From Burhinus oedicnemus (taxonomy: Eukaryota > Chordata > Aves > Charadriiformes > Burhinidae), in assembly GCA_008921705.1 (NCBI GenBank), contig VFFE01006081.1:61624-125623 (forward strand): a stretch of 64,000 nt of DNA, given 5' to 3'. Shown here piece after piece: positions 62,261-64,000 of this stretch. The notes beneath the pieces are model-generated. The model saw only the letters and a program-made list of their open reading frames with translations. It had not been told where the DNA came from and did no database searches. Both the position numbers and the translations under genes were made by a program. Position 1 is the stretch's first letter. Each line of letters begins with the position of its first letter.

Positions 62261-62914
62261 ATCATACAGGGAGAGCAGGGAATAGCTTTTTTTTTTCTTT
62301 TAAACCTTCTATATTTTCTATGGACATGGATGTTTTCCCTTGAAAACAAGCGAAGAAAGACAGCAAGCAAGCAGTAGAAAGCCAGCTCTGATTAAATCCC
62401 AAGCCTGTCAGCTGTTGCATTCATTTCCTTTGCCCTGTTTGCCTTCCCTACTGTTTAAAAAAGCTTCTCTACTGTGCAGGGCCCTTCTGCTGGGGTGGTG
62501 GGATGGAGGTGGTGGTGGTGATTGCTAAATCACTGCAACTATTGAAGGCGCTGCACTGCTCCACTCTAGCACTTGCTCCCACTTACCATCATTTTCGTGG
62601 CACCTCTGGGGAGCTGGTACTGCCAGATCCACTGGGCGTATTTAATCAGGGAGGAAAACAGATACCAGATCCCTTTTCTGTGCTTGTGGCACTTCTGAGC
62701 TGGGAACTGAGGACCACTCACAAAGTGTATGAGGCGCTGTCAGAACGACCCTTATTTCATTCCTTGCAAGGCTTGTCCTCCTGCAGAGTTTGTGTGCTCA
62801 ATGCCTGATTTCCCCTGTAGGCAGAGGACCTGCTCTGCAGAACAGAAGCATTTCCAGGCTTATTTCTATCTTGTCCTGTGAGCTAGGGGCTGGTTAGATC
62901 ATGTCTCAGTACTC
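62261..62914. other. Non-coding interval, nothing assigned
   Basis: Holds a short GGT-rich patch at 62490-62520 and nothing else recognisable. Confidence 0.5.

Positions 62915-62966
<52 letters not shown>
62915..62966 (+). repeat. Perfect (AGAT)13 microsatellite
   Basis: Thirteen uninterrupted AGAT units (52 bases). The array is long and uninterrupted, so it is likely to vary in length between individuals. Confidence 0.97.
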
Positions 62967-64000
62967 TTATAATGTGTCTCCATCTCTGACTGTGAACGCG
63001 TGCGCTCGTACACATGCACTCGCACAAACTGTAGGTGGCACTTTGAGAATTAGCAAAGATGCTGCTTCCTTCTCTGAGGAAAGCGGAGAGAGAGCAGAGG
63101 CACCCTGGAAAAAGTACCCTTCTCCTTCCTCGCATTCACGGGGACTGCAGCACTGGGCTGCTGACAGCCCCTTTAGGAGAGACGTGCCAATACCCTGTAC
63201 TTTTCTTTACAGTATGTTTTACTTGTCTGCCTCAGAGGAGGAGGTCTGCTGTACATACCACCCCAGGAGTTCAGTTGGGTACACATGTTAACTGAGTGGA
63301 GGAGAAACAGCTTGCTCCAAAGGTTTTGTCGTTGTTTAGTACGTAGCGAGCGAGTGCCAGGCGCAGATTACGCATTTACAGAGCTCCTGGCCCTCGCCTG
63401 CCTGAAATGTCAGGAGAGAAATTCAAACCACGCTGTGATCAATTTGCTGTCAGCAACTGGGAACTGAGGGGCAACCCTGGATCGATCAGTTCTTGGAGCA
63501 CTGTCCTCATTTCAGAGATTACCTTGTTTTTGCTGTGCTATATTAACGCTTCGGGTACTGGGTGTTAGAGAGCTCTGCAGTCGCGTGTGGGTGTCACCTT
63601 TGCATGATGTCTTGCAGAGGGGGCGTACGAATTTGCCACAAAACTTGCTCTGCGTATGTTTTATGCTGCTCCATATGAAACGGAGATTGGCCTCTTCAGT
63701 TGTGTGCAATAGCGCTACAACACACAAAGGGTCTCTTCTTTTGAGCTGGGCAACACGAGCCTAGATTTTGGGAGATTATTCCATGCTTGCCATGAAGCTC
63801 TGAATGCCCCTGAAATGTACATCCCTGGATGCAATACTAGAGGATGATAATGGAGAAGAGTTTGCTGTGGTTCACATAAACTGAGAAGCCAAGAAATGCT
63901 TCTCAGCCTGCTGAAATGGTGTCACATGAAAACTTACAAAATCTCTGGCCTTTCCAGCATCTGTGAGTGGATCTCGGAATGTCACTATTAATTTTTAAAA
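62967..64000. other. Non-coding interval, nothing assigned
   Basis: No gene, RNA gene or repeat recognised to the window end. Open frames are at most 105 codons without family resemblance. Confidence 0.5.

Overview
This window looks like bird nuclear DNA, most likely from a neoavian species. The main evidence is two solo long terminal repeats (LTRs) of a family I recognise from memory as widespread in Neoaves. On the minus strand it opens TGTC(C/T)(C/T)GGTTT and carries a TATATAAA box and an ATTAAA poly(A) signal. Both copies keep 5-bp target-site duplications. Low repeat density and only small, decayed ancient repeats (MIR/CORE-SINE-like and CR1-like) also suit a bird. Nothing looks prokaryotic: there are no long coding ORFs, operons, ribosome-binding sites, rRNA or CRISPR arrays.

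No protein-coding gene can be supported. The longest open frames (221, 193, 178 and 170 codons) are about what chance gives in 64 kb read in six frames. None shows a recognisable domain, and all lie among equally open frames on both strands. The only gene-like signal is at the left, on the + strand: a possible terminal exon at 3830-3895 behind a good splice acceptor, then about 1.3 kb of 3'UTR-like sequence ending in a strong AATAAA poly(A) site at 5185. It is a weak candidate. The rest reads as intron or gene desert.

Layout. 1-69 is pure poly(A) at the window edge. 70-5210 holds the possible gene end. 5.2-27.7 kb is non-coding, with a short tandem repeat (10540), a CR1-like scrap (15485), a MIR-like scrap (17969) and AT-rich stretches that may be conserved enhancers. 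27702-27785 is a near-perfect 33-bp inverted repeat that could fold as a miRNA-like hairpin. 32509-33134 is an old solo LTR containing a tRNA-Glu(TTC)-derived insertion. 33-42 kb includes an AT-rich homeobox-motif region (36.5-36.9 kb) and MIR-like scraps. 42666-43210 is a younger, better-preserved solo LTR of the same family and orientation. 43.8-44.8 kb is another TAATTA-rich region, with a palindromic homeodomain-type site. 51994-52090 is an ancient CR1-like 3' end and 57533-57612 a MIR-like SINE. 62915-62966 is a perfect (AGAT)13 microsatellite.

There is no set of cooperating genes to describe. The plausible biology is regulatory (possible distal enhancers, LTR promoters) and evolutionary (a tRNA-derived insertion nested in an LTR).
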